Positions 35,536 through 44,047 of a DNA stretch of 54,696 nt are shown here, piece by piece (the first letter of the stretch is position 1; each line of letters opens with the position of its first letter). Both the position numbers and the translations under genes were made by a program. The DNA is taken from the NCBI GenBank assembly GCA_025358575.1, contig JANYJA010000233.1, positions 1 through 54,696 on the forward strand. Reading direction: 5' to 3'. Origin of the DNA: Terriglobia bacterium (GTDB lineage Bacteria > Acidobacteriota > Terriglobia > Bryobacterales > Bryobacteraceae). Under the pieces are notes generated by a model. It ran no database searches and was not told the origin of the DNA. It saw only the letters and a program-made list of their open reading frames with translations.

Positions 35536-36542
35536 GCGATTTTCTCCCCGTGTTTAGCCCGCGATTCCAGCATATACCGCATCACGCGCACCGCATCCGC
35601 CGATTGCCGGGGCGGACAAAGAACTGGCGCAGCTTGCGTTTCCACGCAGTTCACGAAGTACTGCAATTCCGCTTCGAAGCCGTCCCGCGTATCGATCTCA
35701 AGCGTCTCCGTCGCGCCCGAAGCTTTGTACAGACGCAGCGGGCGGTCCGACGAACTATAATCCGCCGTGCCGCCCTCCGCCATAATCGTGAACTCCATCT
35801 CGAACGGATATTCACCCGAGTGGTGCCAGCCGCCTGTAACCAGCACCTGCTCCCGACCGCCGTAATGCAGTTGCGCCGCGATGAAATCGACACCGCGTTT
35901 CAGATCTTCGCAGCCGAAAGCGGTCACCGCTTCAGGTCTGCCGAACAACAGAATGCAGTAATCCACATCGTGGATCAATAGATCGAACACCCCACCGCCG
36001 CTGCGCGCGGCGTCGGCAAGCCATGCGCTCCACGCTGGTGCGGCGCAACGACGGCGGAAAACAGCGGAACATACCTTTCCGAGCCCGCCGCTCTTCACTC
36101 GATCCGCAGCGGCCCGGTAACTGCCGATAAATCGAAGCACCTGTCCGGCCATCAAAACGCGTCCGCGATTCTCCGCTTCCCGAATCATCAAGTCCGCGGT
36201 CTCGCCTTCCAGCGCCAGCGGCTTCTCTACTAAAACGTGTTTTCCAGCGCGCAACGCGGCTAGCGTTGCCGGGGCATGTTGATCGGTCGGCAGGCATATG
36301 TCCACCGCATCAATCTCGGAATCGCATAGAGCTTCTCCGAGGCTCCGATACTTGCGAACGGCCGAAAAATCCATCTGCCCACCCAGCCCTCCAAGATTGC
36401 CCTGGATCGAGCTAAGATCACCCGCGAGTTTCCCCTCGTCTCCGCTCACCACCGCGTGCAGTTCCGCGCCGCGAACTCCCTGCAGCGCCCGCACATGCGT
36501 GCTCCCCATAAATCCAAGTCCGATCACGGCAATCTTCGTCAC
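35523..36542 (-). CDS. Gfo/Idh/MocA family NAD(P)-dependent oxidoreductase
   Basis: 339 aa. The N-terminal Rossmann fold begins IAVIGLGFMGSTHVRAL. The family signature VEKPLALEGETADLMIREAE contains the EKP motif. The C-terminal substrate domain has FDLLIHDVDYCILLFG (His-Asp pair typical of the family). Members oxidise hydroxyl groups of sugars or inositols. It is coupled to the isomerase gene downstream, suggesting a shared small pathway of sugar oxidation and isomerisation. Confidence 0.92.
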   Translation of the reverse strand: MTKIAVIGLGFMGSTHVRALQGVRGAELHAVVSGDEGKLAGDLSSIQGNLGGLGGQMDFSAVRKYRSLGEALCDSEIDAVDICLPTDQHAPATLAALRAGKHVLVEKPLALEGETADLMIREAENRGRVLMAGQVLRFIGSYRAAADRVKSGGLGKVCSAVFRRRCAAPAWSAWLADAARSGGGVFDLLIHDVDYCILLFGRPEAVTAFGCEDLKRGVDFIAAQLHYGGREQVLVTGGWHHSGEYPFEMEFTIMAEGGTADYSSSDRPLRLYKASGATETLEIDTRDGFEAELQYFVNCVETQAAPVLCPPRQSADAVRVMRYMLESRAKHGEKIACVY

Positions 36543-36580
36543 TCAGAAAAGTTATCACGTCCCTCAGCGGGACACTTGCT

Positions 36581-37561
36581 TCAACGCAGCCACGTCAGAC
36601 GGTCGCGCGCTATTACCAGCGCTCGATCTTTAAATCCGACCGCGCCCAATGCGCCCGGGACCCGCGCGAGTTCTTTTGGAACCCAGCGCTCTTGCTCACG
36701 ATGCAGCCGCACCACGCGATTTGGTCCGCCTCGCTCAACCACCAGCAGATCGTCACCAATGAATCTAAAATCCGGAGCATTCCAATCCAGCTCCGGTGCA
36801 ATAGGGTGCGTAATCCAAAGTTCCTTCGGATCCGACGGCATCTCGAACCAGGCAAAGCGCGCATGAGCCTTCTCACGCTGCGCCGCGATTCTTTGCCCAA
36901 AGCCAGCCCCCGCGGTGCCGGCGGCCACTCGGAGCATGGCCGAAAGCGGCTCCTCGTTCCACAAGTCGATCGCGAACTCCCGCCATGGCAGATCGAACCT
37001 CGCAGGCGACATCAGCCAGTAATTGCCGGCGAAGATATCCGGCAGCCCGTCGCCATTCACATCCGCCATCGCAAGCCCGCCTTCCCGCGATGGCGTATAG
37101 ATCGAATAGATTTCCGTCTCCGGCCATTCACGGCTCAGGTCCGCCGGCACTTCATAAAACCGAAGCTGTTGTGTTTTGTGAATCAGCAGAACGCCGCGCC
37201 GCCCCAGCAGCGTAAGCGCGATCACGTCCTTAGATTCCACGCCGCCGGCAATCAAATGCCGCGCGCCGTCAGGTGGGTGAAACCAAACCAGCGCGGGCGT
37301 CGGCGCGATTTCGGTCACCACCACATCGAGCACCCCATCGCCATCCACGTCAAGCAGGCATCCGCCTTCTCCGAACCAGCCCCGCGTGACTAAATGCGAG
37401 CGAAGATTTGTAAGATCCCATCGGATCAGACGATCACCCCACGTATAGAGCGCGTCGCCTGCCACGGCGTAGCCACGAATCGGCGCACCCGGAATCCGCG
37501 CGTCTTGAGCCCCCGCGCAAAACATCGCGCAGAGTCCCGCGAATATCAAACGGCAGATCAT
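36581..37561 (-). CDS. Secreted FG-GAP/VCBS-repeat protein
   Basis: 326-aa protein with a signal peptide (MICRLIFAGLCAMFCAGA). It has calcium-binding repeat motifs of the FG-GAP type: LDVDGDGVLDVVVTE (about residue 70) and ADVNGDGLPDIFAGNY (about residue 165). It probably folds as a beta-propeller in the periplasm or outside. No catalytic motif is visible. It lies 9 bases after the end of the amidohydrolase gene on the same strand. Confidence 0.75.
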   Translation of the reverse strand: MICRLIFAGLCAMFCAGAQDARIPGAPIRGYAVAGDALYTWGDRLIRWDLTNLRSHLVTRGWFGEGGCLLDVDGDGVLDVVVTEIAPTPALVWFHPPDGARHLIAGGVESKDVIALTLLGRRGVLLIHKTQQLRFYEVPADLSREWPETEIYSIYTPSREGGLAMADVNGDGLPDIFAGNYWLMSPARFDLPWREFAIDLWNEEPLSAMLRVAAGTAGAGFGQRIAAQREKAHARFAWFEMPSDPKELWITHPIAPELDWNAPDFRFIGDDLLVVERGGPNRVVRLHREQERWVPKELARVPGALGAVGFKDRALVIARDRLTWLR

Positions 37562-37570
37562 GCCAGACGG

Positions 37571-38824
37571 CTACTTCACCAACTCGCCGTTTTTCACCAC
37601 CGCCCGGACATGCTCCAAAGTAGAGACGTTGGATAAAGGGTCGCCGTCCACCGCGATCAGATCCGCAAAGTGCCCGGGCTCCAGCGCTCCCACCCGGTCC
37701 GCCCACCCAAGCAGTTCCGCGGCGTTCATCGTGGCAGCGCGTATGGCGTCGATCGGTTTCATGCCCAGCTTGGTCATCAGCGCAAACTGCCGCGCGTTTT
37801 CGCCGTGCGGATACACTCCGCCGTCTGTTCCGAACGCCATCGGCGCGCCTAATTTGTAAGCATGCTGAAAATTCTCATACTGCATCGGCCCCACGTGGCT
37901 CTCTTTCTCAATCGACTCCGGCAGCATCCCCACTTCGATTCCGTGCTGCATGATGAACTCGTGATTGTACGTATCGAACACCAGATAGGTGTGATGCTGC
38001 TTTGCCAGCGCGATGCCTTCGTCGTCGATTAGGCTCGAGTGTTCAATGGAATCGACGCCCGCCCGTATGGCGTCCTTAATAGACTGCGTTCCGTGCGCGT
38101 GAGCTGCCACCTTCCGTCCCAGCTTGTGAGCTTCCGTTACGATCGCCTGCATCTCTTCTAGGGAATATTGCGGCGCTCCCGGCGAATCGCCTTTCGAGAG
38201 CACGCCGCCCGAAGCGCAGATTTTGATTAGATCGGCGCCGAACTTAATCACTTCCCGGACCTTGGTTCGCGCCGCCCAAGGCCCATCGGCAACGCTCGGG
38301 GCCGTGTAATGAAACTCCGGCGCAAGCAGGTTGTTATCGCAATGCCCCCCAGTGATCCCAAGTGCCGGTCCCGACACTAGCAGTCGCGGGCCAATCACAT
38401 CGCCCGCGTTGATGCCATCCCGCAACGCCACATCGCTGAACCCATCTGCGCCCACGTTGCGAACCGTCGTGAACCCGGCCAGCAGCGTGATACGGGCATT
38501 CTTCACGCCTTTGACGGTTTGCCTCGGAATCGAAACGCCGAGAGAAGAATATCCCGAATCTGTCGGATCGCTCGTTAGGTGGTCGTGAACATCGATCAGC
38601 CCAGGCAGGCAAGTGTATGCAGAGAAGTCGATCACCGCAATCCCAGCCGGCGAACTGCTCATCACATCGCGAATCGTGCCGTCATGCGATACCACCGTCA
38701 ACCCTGACTTCAGTTCACCGCTCCGCACATCGAGCAGCTTCCCGCATCGAATCGCTGTGTCCGCGCCGTGCAGCAAGCCTGTCGCCGCACACGCCATCAC
38801 AACTAAAACTCCGAGAAATCTCAT
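37571..38824 (-). CDS. Exported metal-dependent amidohydrolase
   Basis: 417-aa amidohydrolase-superfamily protein with a signal peptide (MRFLGVLVVMACAATGLLHG). Metal ligands are readable in order: HDH in GLIDVHDHLTS, the likely carboxylated-Lys strand ADLIKICASGG, H in AAHAHG, H in SIEHSS and D in FGTDGGVYP. The arrangement resembles imidazolonepropionase-like and prolidase-like peptidases or amidases that act in the periplasm. The substrate is unknown. Its ATG overlaps the stop of the phospholipase-like gene (ATGA). Confidence 0.9.
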   Translation of the reverse strand: MRFLGVLVVMACAATGLLHGADTAIRCGKLLDVRSGELKSGLTVVSHDGTIRDVMSSSPAGIAVIDFSAYTCLPGLIDVHDHLTSDPTDSGYSSLGVSIPRQTVKGVKNARITLLAGFTTVRNVGADGFSDVALRDGINAGDVIGPRLLVSGPALGITGGHCDNNLLAPEFHYTAPSVADGPWAARTKVREVIKFGADLIKICASGGVLSKGDSPGAPQYSLEEMQAIVTEAHKLGRKVAAHAHGTQSIKDAIRAGVDSIEHSSLIDDEGIALAKQHHTYLVFDTYNHEFIMQHGIEVGMLPESIEKESHVGPMQYENFQHAYKLGAPMAFGTDGGVYPHGENARQFALMTKLGMKPIDAIRAATMNAAELLGWADRVGALEPGHFADLIAVDGDPLSNVSTLEHVRAVVKNGELVK

Positions 38825-40101
38825 TTCGAGACGGGGCTTCCAGTCGTTCTCAGCGATTCGAGCGCCGCCGCCGCCTTTGGATCGTCTTTAGGTACGGTGC
38901 CGTGATAGAACTCCAGAATATTAGCTTTAAGTTCTGGCGTGAGGCCCTCAAGCTTTTTGTCCGATAGCTTTGCCAGGAGCTTGCTGTAGGTCTTGTCCGC
39001 CAGTGAGTATTCTCCGGCGCTGCTGGGTTTTCCGGTATCGAAATCCATGTTCGGGAGTTTTAGGCGACCGGCCCTCACCTCGGCCAAATTCTGCTTTTCG
39101 CGGTCCACGGCAAGATCGAAACTACTCTCGAAGAAAGCTTCAGTCTGCTTGGTGGGCGGCTTAAACGCCAGCGCCTTGAACGGACCTACTTTGGGGACGA
39201 TGCGGAACAAAAATGCGATGAATCGAGCCCAAATTCCGGGCCGTGTGTAGTCGTTTCCCCATTCCTTTCTATAACTCGCCCGCGACAGGTTGTAGAGAAA
39301 TTTCTGGCGTGTGATGCCCGGGGTCTGTTTCTCGATCTCACCCTTTTTGAGCGCCCAGGCAGCCTTAGTCATTTCCGGAATCAATGAGCTCACCGAATGG
39401 CGATAGGTTCCAAGTGCCAGGTCCAGTGTCCTGAAGACATCTTTCAATTGGATATCGTATGTTTCCAAAAAGGCCTGGTCCAGCAGCGGCTTGGACACGT
39501 GGAAACCAATAAAGTCGTGGTACGATTTCGGCGCGTATCGCCCGCGCGCCACCTGCAGCACGTCGAAGCCAAACTCGGTTTTCAAGTGCGCTGCCGGGTC
39601 ATCGGCATACGTAACGGTGTTTCCGAATTTGGCCTGCAGTTTCGGGTAAAGAATCGGCACCGATCGGTTTACCGCCACCGGATGTCCTTGATTGTCGGCC
39701 GCATAGTGGCAAAGCGCACCCAGCGCGAACGCATATTGATTCAGATCCTGAGCATCGCGCACTAGAGCCTCGACAAAATCACCGGTCCGCACGTAGTGCA
39801 CCACGTCGCTAAAAAAACGAGAACCGAAGGGATAGTACCCCATGTCTTGGATAATAGAACCGCCATAGGCGTAGCCATGGGCCTCAATTAACTGGTCCGC
39901 TGTGGCAGTTGGAAAGCGTTTCAGCAGCAAACCTTTGATCTGGTCTTCCCAAAGTGTGTCGACAATTGCCTCGTGCGTCAGCACTGAGTACGCCTGCACG
40001 GGTTTAGCTAAAAAAAATATCCACGCCAAGCCGATTCCCAAAGCACAACTGTATTTCGAACCAATTCGGCGCTGTCCAACCATCCCTGTATCATAAAGCA
40101 C
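38821..40101 (-). CDS. Zinc-dependent phospholipase C-like protein
   Basis: 426-aa exported protein; a hydrophobic signal segment (CALGIGLAWIFFLAKPVQA) precedes the mature start YSVLTHEAIVDTLW. The family pattern of histidines and aspartates for a trinuclear zinc site is seen in SVLTHEAIVD, DVVHYVRTGDF and FALGALCHYAADNQGHP. It may hydrolyse phospholipids or act as a related hydrolase. A second ATG six codons in (40083) is an alternative start. It is coupled to the amidohydrolase. Confidence 0.82.
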   Translation of the reverse strand: MLYDTGMVGQRRIGSKYSCALGIGLAWIFFLAKPVQAYSVLTHEAIVDTLWEDQIKGLLLKRFPTATADQLIEAHGYAYGGSIIQDMGYYPFGSRFFSDVVHYVRTGDFVEALVRDAQDLNQYAFALGALCHYAADNQGHPVAVNRSVPILYPKLQAKFGNTVTYADDPAAHLKTEFGFDVLQVARGRYAPKSYHDFIGFHVSKPLLDQAFLETYDIQLKDVFRTLDLALGTYRHSVSSLIPEMTKAAWALKKGEIEKQTPGITRQKFLYNLSRASYRKEWGNDYTRPGIWARFIAFLFRIVPKVGPFKALAFKPPTKQTEAFFESSFDLAVDREKQNLAEVRAGRLKLPNMDFDTGKPSSAGEYSLADKTYSKLLAKLSDKKLEGLTPELKANILEFYHGTVPKDDPKAAAALESLRTTGSPVSK

Positions 40102-40154
40102 CGGCTTTCCGATCCGTGGATTCAGGAGCTAACCGTAGCGCTTTGGTGCTTTGG

Positions 40155-40184
40155 TTGCAAATCGTACACAAAAGATGCTATTAT
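40155..40184 (+). promoter_or_regulatory. Possible sigma70-type promoter overlapping the annotated receptor start
   Basis: TTGCAA and TATTAT are separated by 18 bases in the divergent gap between the phospholipase-like gene and the first receptor. The -10 element overlaps the ATG at 40183. If it is used, translation would have to begin downstream, for instance at a TTG (40213) preceded by GAGG. This may also be a chance match. Confidence 0.3.
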
Positions 40185-43100
40185 GCGATCAGTATCGTCA
40201 CCGAGGCAGTACTTGCAGAACGCTCTATTCCCTATCTGCGCGGTGCTCCTTAGTTTTGCGAGTTCCGCTCCAGGCCAAACTACCTGGTCTACCATCGCTG
40301 GACGAGTCACGGACTCTACCGACGCGGGTGTTCCTAATGCCGTTGTGCGCGCGCATGTTTCACGCTCCACGGAGGTTGTTGAAACTCATACCGCCGCCAA
40401 CGGCGCCTATTCGCTCACCTTTCTGGCCCCAGCCACTTACGTCATCCAGGTGTCTGCGGCTGGTTTTAAGGAGCTGACCCGAGATTCGATTATTCTGCGC
40501 GGCTCCGACACCCTCGAGCTTTCGCTGACGCTTGAATTGGGAGAAATGAGCGACCATGTGTCCGTATCGGCGGATCCTGATGAGCTGCAAACATCTACCG
40601 CTTCCCGCATGCAGCGTTTTGAATTGGACGCGGTCAACAAACTCCCTCTCATCGGACGCCAGGCGTACAACCTCATCAGCCTGACGCCCGGCGTCTTGTT
40701 CGCCCAGGAACAATACGGCTCCAACGGATTCTCAGGGCTGCGAAGCTGGGACGCCAACGGCAAGTACGTCATTAACGGCGGCAAAGTGGGCACTAATCAA
40801 TTCCTGCTGAATGGCGCTCCTATCAGCATCAACGGCAAGTGGCAGCTCGCGCCCAGCGTGGAAGCGGTTCAGGAAGTGCGCGTCATGACCAACACCTACG
40901 ACGCCCAATTCGGCCGCACCGGAGGCGGAACCGTAAACACCACCCTTCGTTCCGGTGGCCAGCAATGGCACGGCTCTCTTTACGAGTTTTTTCACAACGC
41001 CGTCTTCGACGCCAATTCGAGCGAGAACAAGGTCGAAGGCACTCCTCGCGGAAAGCATATAACGCATCAGTTTGGGGGGTCCGTCGGCGGTGCCGTTCGG
41101 AAAGATAAAGACTTCGTCTTTTTCAGTATGGAGGGTTTCAACGAAATCGCTCCCTTCCCGGTGGTGGCTGACACGCCTCCGGCCGCGCTGCGCACCGGGC
41201 GGAATTTTACGCAGTACGGCATCAAAGTTTTCGATCCGATGAGCGTGCGCCGTTGCGTGTCGGGAATCGATTCGCCCGCTGGCGTGCCCTGTCCCAGCAG
41301 TTTGATCCGGAACCAGTTTCCTGGGAATGTTATTCCCGCTTCGCGTCTCAGTCCCATCGGGCAGAAGATTCTGGATCTGTATCCGCTTCCCAACGGCACC
41401 GGATTGACCCAAAACTTTCTCGCCGCGGGTAACAGTGGACGTTATTCTTATATCCAGCCGATCACCCGTTGGGATCACAATTTTGGGGATCGAGACCGTT
41501 TGTACGGCTTGGTCACCTATCAGCATGGCACCGAGATTCAAAACTCAAATGGCTTTCCGGGGCCAGCCTCCATCGGGAGCGGTACCAACGAACGAACCAG
41601 TCAAAACTATATAGCCGAGTGGACGCACATCCTTTCTCCCTCTACCATCTTCGATTTGAGAGCTTCGTTCGGGCGTTTCACCGAATACTTTCCCGAAAGC
41701 TCCTGCCTGACCTGTTTGACGGCGCAATCCCTGGGCATTTTGAAAATGCCGCACCCACCCACGGTGCCAAGCGACACCGCTCCCCGCGTCGACCTCGACC
41801 TCTACTCTTCTATCATTTCGAACTCGTACACCTGGAGCACCCAGAATCAGTGGGATCTGGCACCTAGTTTCACCTATGTGCGCCACGGCCATGCTCTTCA
41901 CTTTGGATTGGAATTTGCCTATAACGCCCTTGGCAACAGCGGGCCGGGCCGCGCCAATGGCGAATTCGCCTTCACCCGCCAATGGACGCAGCAATATCCA
42001 CTGCTGAATCGAGGCGCGCTCGATGGCAGCGGCGTCGCCGACCTGCTCTTGGGTTTGCCCGATTCTGGCTTCGTCGACTACCGCGATAGTTTTTACAGAA
42101 GTTGGCCCTATTTTGCCGCTTACATTCAGGACACCTGGAAAGTTCGGCCCAATCTGACGCTGAATTTGGGACTTCGCTATGATGTCCAGATCCCTTTTGT
42201 GGAGCGATTCAATCGTGTCAATGAGGGCTTCGATTTTACAGCCAGGAGTCCGTTGAGCGATGCTATCCTCCGAACCTGGGCCACGCTCAAAACTCAGTAC
42301 GACGCGACCAATCCGAAGTACCCATATCCAGTGGTTCCCGCCGCGCTCTACGGCGGAAAACTGTTTGCCGGTCCGGGGCATCGCCGCCCTTACAACACCG
42401 ATTGGACCGACATTCAACCTCGCCTCGGCTTAGCTTGGAACTTTGCCCCCAAAACCGTTTTTCGCGTTGGCGCGGGGATTTTTTACCGCACCGCTACGCA
42501 GTTGAATTCCACCGATGGATTCAGCCAGCAGACTGCCTACAACGCGTCGTTCGATAACGGAATCACTCCCTCCGCCGGGCTCACCGGCCCGTACTCTTTG
42601 CAGGATCCGTTCCCGCTCGGAATCCGGGCTCCTGGAAGCCGCAGCTCACTCACCGATGTCGGCAGCTATTTCGCCTTCGATGGGCGGCAGCGAGTGATTC
42701 CCAGAACTTATGAATACTCAGCGGGAATTCAAAGAGAACTTCCTGGAAAGATTTTCGCGGATGTATCCTATTCCGGCAGCGTGACCGTGCACGATAACAT
42801 GCTGGCCCAACTCGACCCAGTCGGTAACCAGGACTTCGTCAAATGGCACCAGGATTCTCTCTACCTTGGCCGCTTGGTCAAGAATCCCTTCGCCGGTCTT
42901 CTCCCCGGCACTTCCGAACTGGGCGGCGCTGCCTACCTGCCCGCGTATCAGTTGTTGCGCCCCTACCCTCTTTATTTCGGAATTCTTCACACCACCAACC
43001 CGTGGGGTCGTTACCGCTATGATTCGCTTCAGGTCCAGATCGAGAAGAAAGTATTGGATTCGGCCAGCGCTGGTATTCTCTCTTTCCTCCTCAGCTACAC

Positions 43101-43701
43101 CTTCTCAAAATCCTTCGAGGCCAGCCACCGCTTGAATGCCTGGAATCTTCTCGAATCGCCGGTCCACGAGTTGACCGCCATCGATAAACCGCACAGTCTC
43201 GCGTTTGCCGGAACGTGGGATGTGCCGATCGGCTGGGGCCGGCGCTGGCTCAATAGCGGGAACCGCATCGCGGGATATTTCACGAACGGCTGGGCGATGG
43301 ACTGGATTTTTACCTATTACTCCGGGTACCCGGTAAACGTCCCCGATGCCGTGTTCTCCTGCAGGAGCTATGCGGTCGCGGACCGAAGCTCCGCCCGCTG
43401 GTTCAACAACGATTCTTCCTGTTATGCTTCGCGTAGTCCGAACAGCTTGCGAACTACGCCAGATAGGGTGTCCTACATTCGAACTCCCTCAGCGCCGCAA
43501 ATGAATTTGTCCGTCGAAAAAACCTTTTGGATCGGCGAAAAATACCTCTTTCAACTTCGCGGAGAATCCTATAATTTAAGCAACACGCCGATTTTTCCAG
43601 GACCCGTTACCGACTTCCGTAATCCCCGCTTCGGACAAATCCCATTCGGCCAAAGCAACTTCCCGCGTTATATCCAGATCGCCGCCAAATTCGTGTTTTA
43701 A
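40183..43701 (+). CDS. Oar-like TonB-dependent receptor with carboxypeptidase-regulatory domain (1172 aa)
   Basis: Large outer-membrane protein. It has an N-terminal signal peptide (cleavage likely after SSAPGQ), then a carboxypeptidase-regulatory-like beta-sandwich (IAGRVTDSTDAGVPNAVVRA, then AANGAYSLTFLAPATYVIQV). A plug-like domain follows (LPLIGRQAYNLISLTPGVLF, then FLLNGAPISINGKWQLAPSV and VQEVRVMTNTYDAQFGRTGG). The rest is a long beta-barrel ending in KFVF, a terminal phenylalanine as usual for outer-membrane barrels. The ligand is unknown; such receptors are numerous in Acidobacteriota and take up large or scarce substrates. Confidence 0.9.
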   Translation: MRSVSSPRQYLQNALFPICAVLLSFASSAPGQTTWSTIAGRVTDSTDAGVPNAVVRAHVSRSTEVVETHTAANGAYSLTFLAPATYVIQVSAAGFKELTRDSIILRGSDTLELSLTLELGEMSDHVSVSADPDELQTSTASRMQRFELDAVNKLPLIGRQAYNLISLTPGVLFAQEQYGSNGFSGLRSWDANGKYVINGGKVGTNQFLLNGAPISINGKWQLAPSVEAVQEVRVMTNTYDAQFGRTGGGTVNTTLRSGGQQWHGSLYEFFHNAVFDANSSENKVEGTPRGKHITHQFGGSVGGAVRKDKDFVFFSMEGFNEIAPFPVVADTPPAALRTGRNFTQYGIKVFDPMSVRRCVSGIDSPAGVPCPSSLIRNQFPGNVIPASRLSPIGQKILDLYPLPNGTGLTQNFLAAGNSGRYSYIQPITRWDHNFGDRDRLYGLVTYQHGTEIQNSNGFPGPASIGSGTNERTSQNYIAEWTHILSPSTIFDLRASFGRFTEYFPESSCLTCLTAQSLGILKMPHPPTVPSDTAPRVDLDLYSSIISNSYTWSTQNQWDLAPSFTYVRHGHALHFGLEFAYNALGNSGPGRANGEFAFTRQWTQQYPLLNRGALDGSGVADLLLGLPDSGFVDYRDSFYRSWPYFAAYIQDTWKVRPNLTLNLGLRYDVQIPFVERFNRVNEGFDFTARSPLSDAILRTWATLKTQYDATNPKYPYPVVPAALYGGKLFAGPGHRRPYNTDWTDIQPRLGLAWNFAPKTVFRVGAGIFYRTATQLNSTDGFSQQTAYNASFDNGITPSAGLTGPYSLQDPFPLGIRAPGSRSSLTDVGSYFAFDGRQRVIPRTYEYSAGIQRELPGKIFADVSYSGSVTVHDNMLAQLDPVGNQDFVKWHQDSLYLGRLVKNPFAGLLPGTSELGGAAYLPAYQLLRPYPLYFGILHTTNPWGRYRYDSLQVQIEKKVLDSASAGILSFLLSYTFSKSFEASHRLNAWNLLESPVHELTAIDKPHSLAFAGTWDVPIGWGRRWLNSGNRIAGYFTNGWAMDWIFTYYSGYPVNVPDAVFSCRSYAVADRSSARWFNNDSSCYASRSPNSLRTTPDRVSYIRTPSAPQMNLSVEKTFWIGEKYLFQLRGESYNLSNTPIFPGPVTDFRNPRFGQIPFGQSNFPRYIQIAAKFVF

Positions 43702-43708
43702 TCGAGCT

Positions 43709-44047
43709 ATGTTTTGCACCCAGTGCGGGGCCGCTCTGCGGGAAAACGACGTCTATTGTTCCAAATGCGGGAAGGCCGTCGACGCCCTGCCTCAACTCGG
43801 GGTCGTCCCAGGTCCGCCGAGGAAACTTCGACGCATTATGTCGATGAAAAAAATCGCCGGCGTTTGCGCCGGGTTCGCCGAATATTTCGAAATGGACCTC
43901 ACCCTAATGCGCATTATCTGGCTTGCGCTGCTGATCCTTCCTCCATCCATCGGCGGCATTGGCTATTTCGTTGCGTGGATCGCCATGCCCAAGGACTATA
44001 CAGCCTATCCCGTCGATCCCGTTCGCGATAAAAGCTCGCGAATGTGA
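43709..44047 (+). CDS. Zinc-ribbon plus PspC domain membrane protein
   Basis: 112-aa protein. Residues 1-25 form a zinc ribbon (MFCTQCGAALRENDVYCSKCG, two CxxC pairs). Residues about 45-100 are a PspC domain (KKIAGVCAGFAEYFEMDLTL, then MRIIWLALLILPPSIGG) with one or two membrane helices. PspC-like proteins take part in envelope-stress response in known phage-shock systems. The gene starts 7 bases after the receptor stop, so it may be co-transcribed with it. The 3' end overlaps the convergent TPR gene by 43 bases. Confidence 0.85.
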   Translation: MFCTQCGAALRENDVYCSKCGKAVDALPQLGVVPGPPRKLRRIMSMKKIAGVCAGFAEYFEMDLTLMRIIWLALLILPPSIGGIGYFVAWIAMPKDYTAYPVDPVRDKSSRM

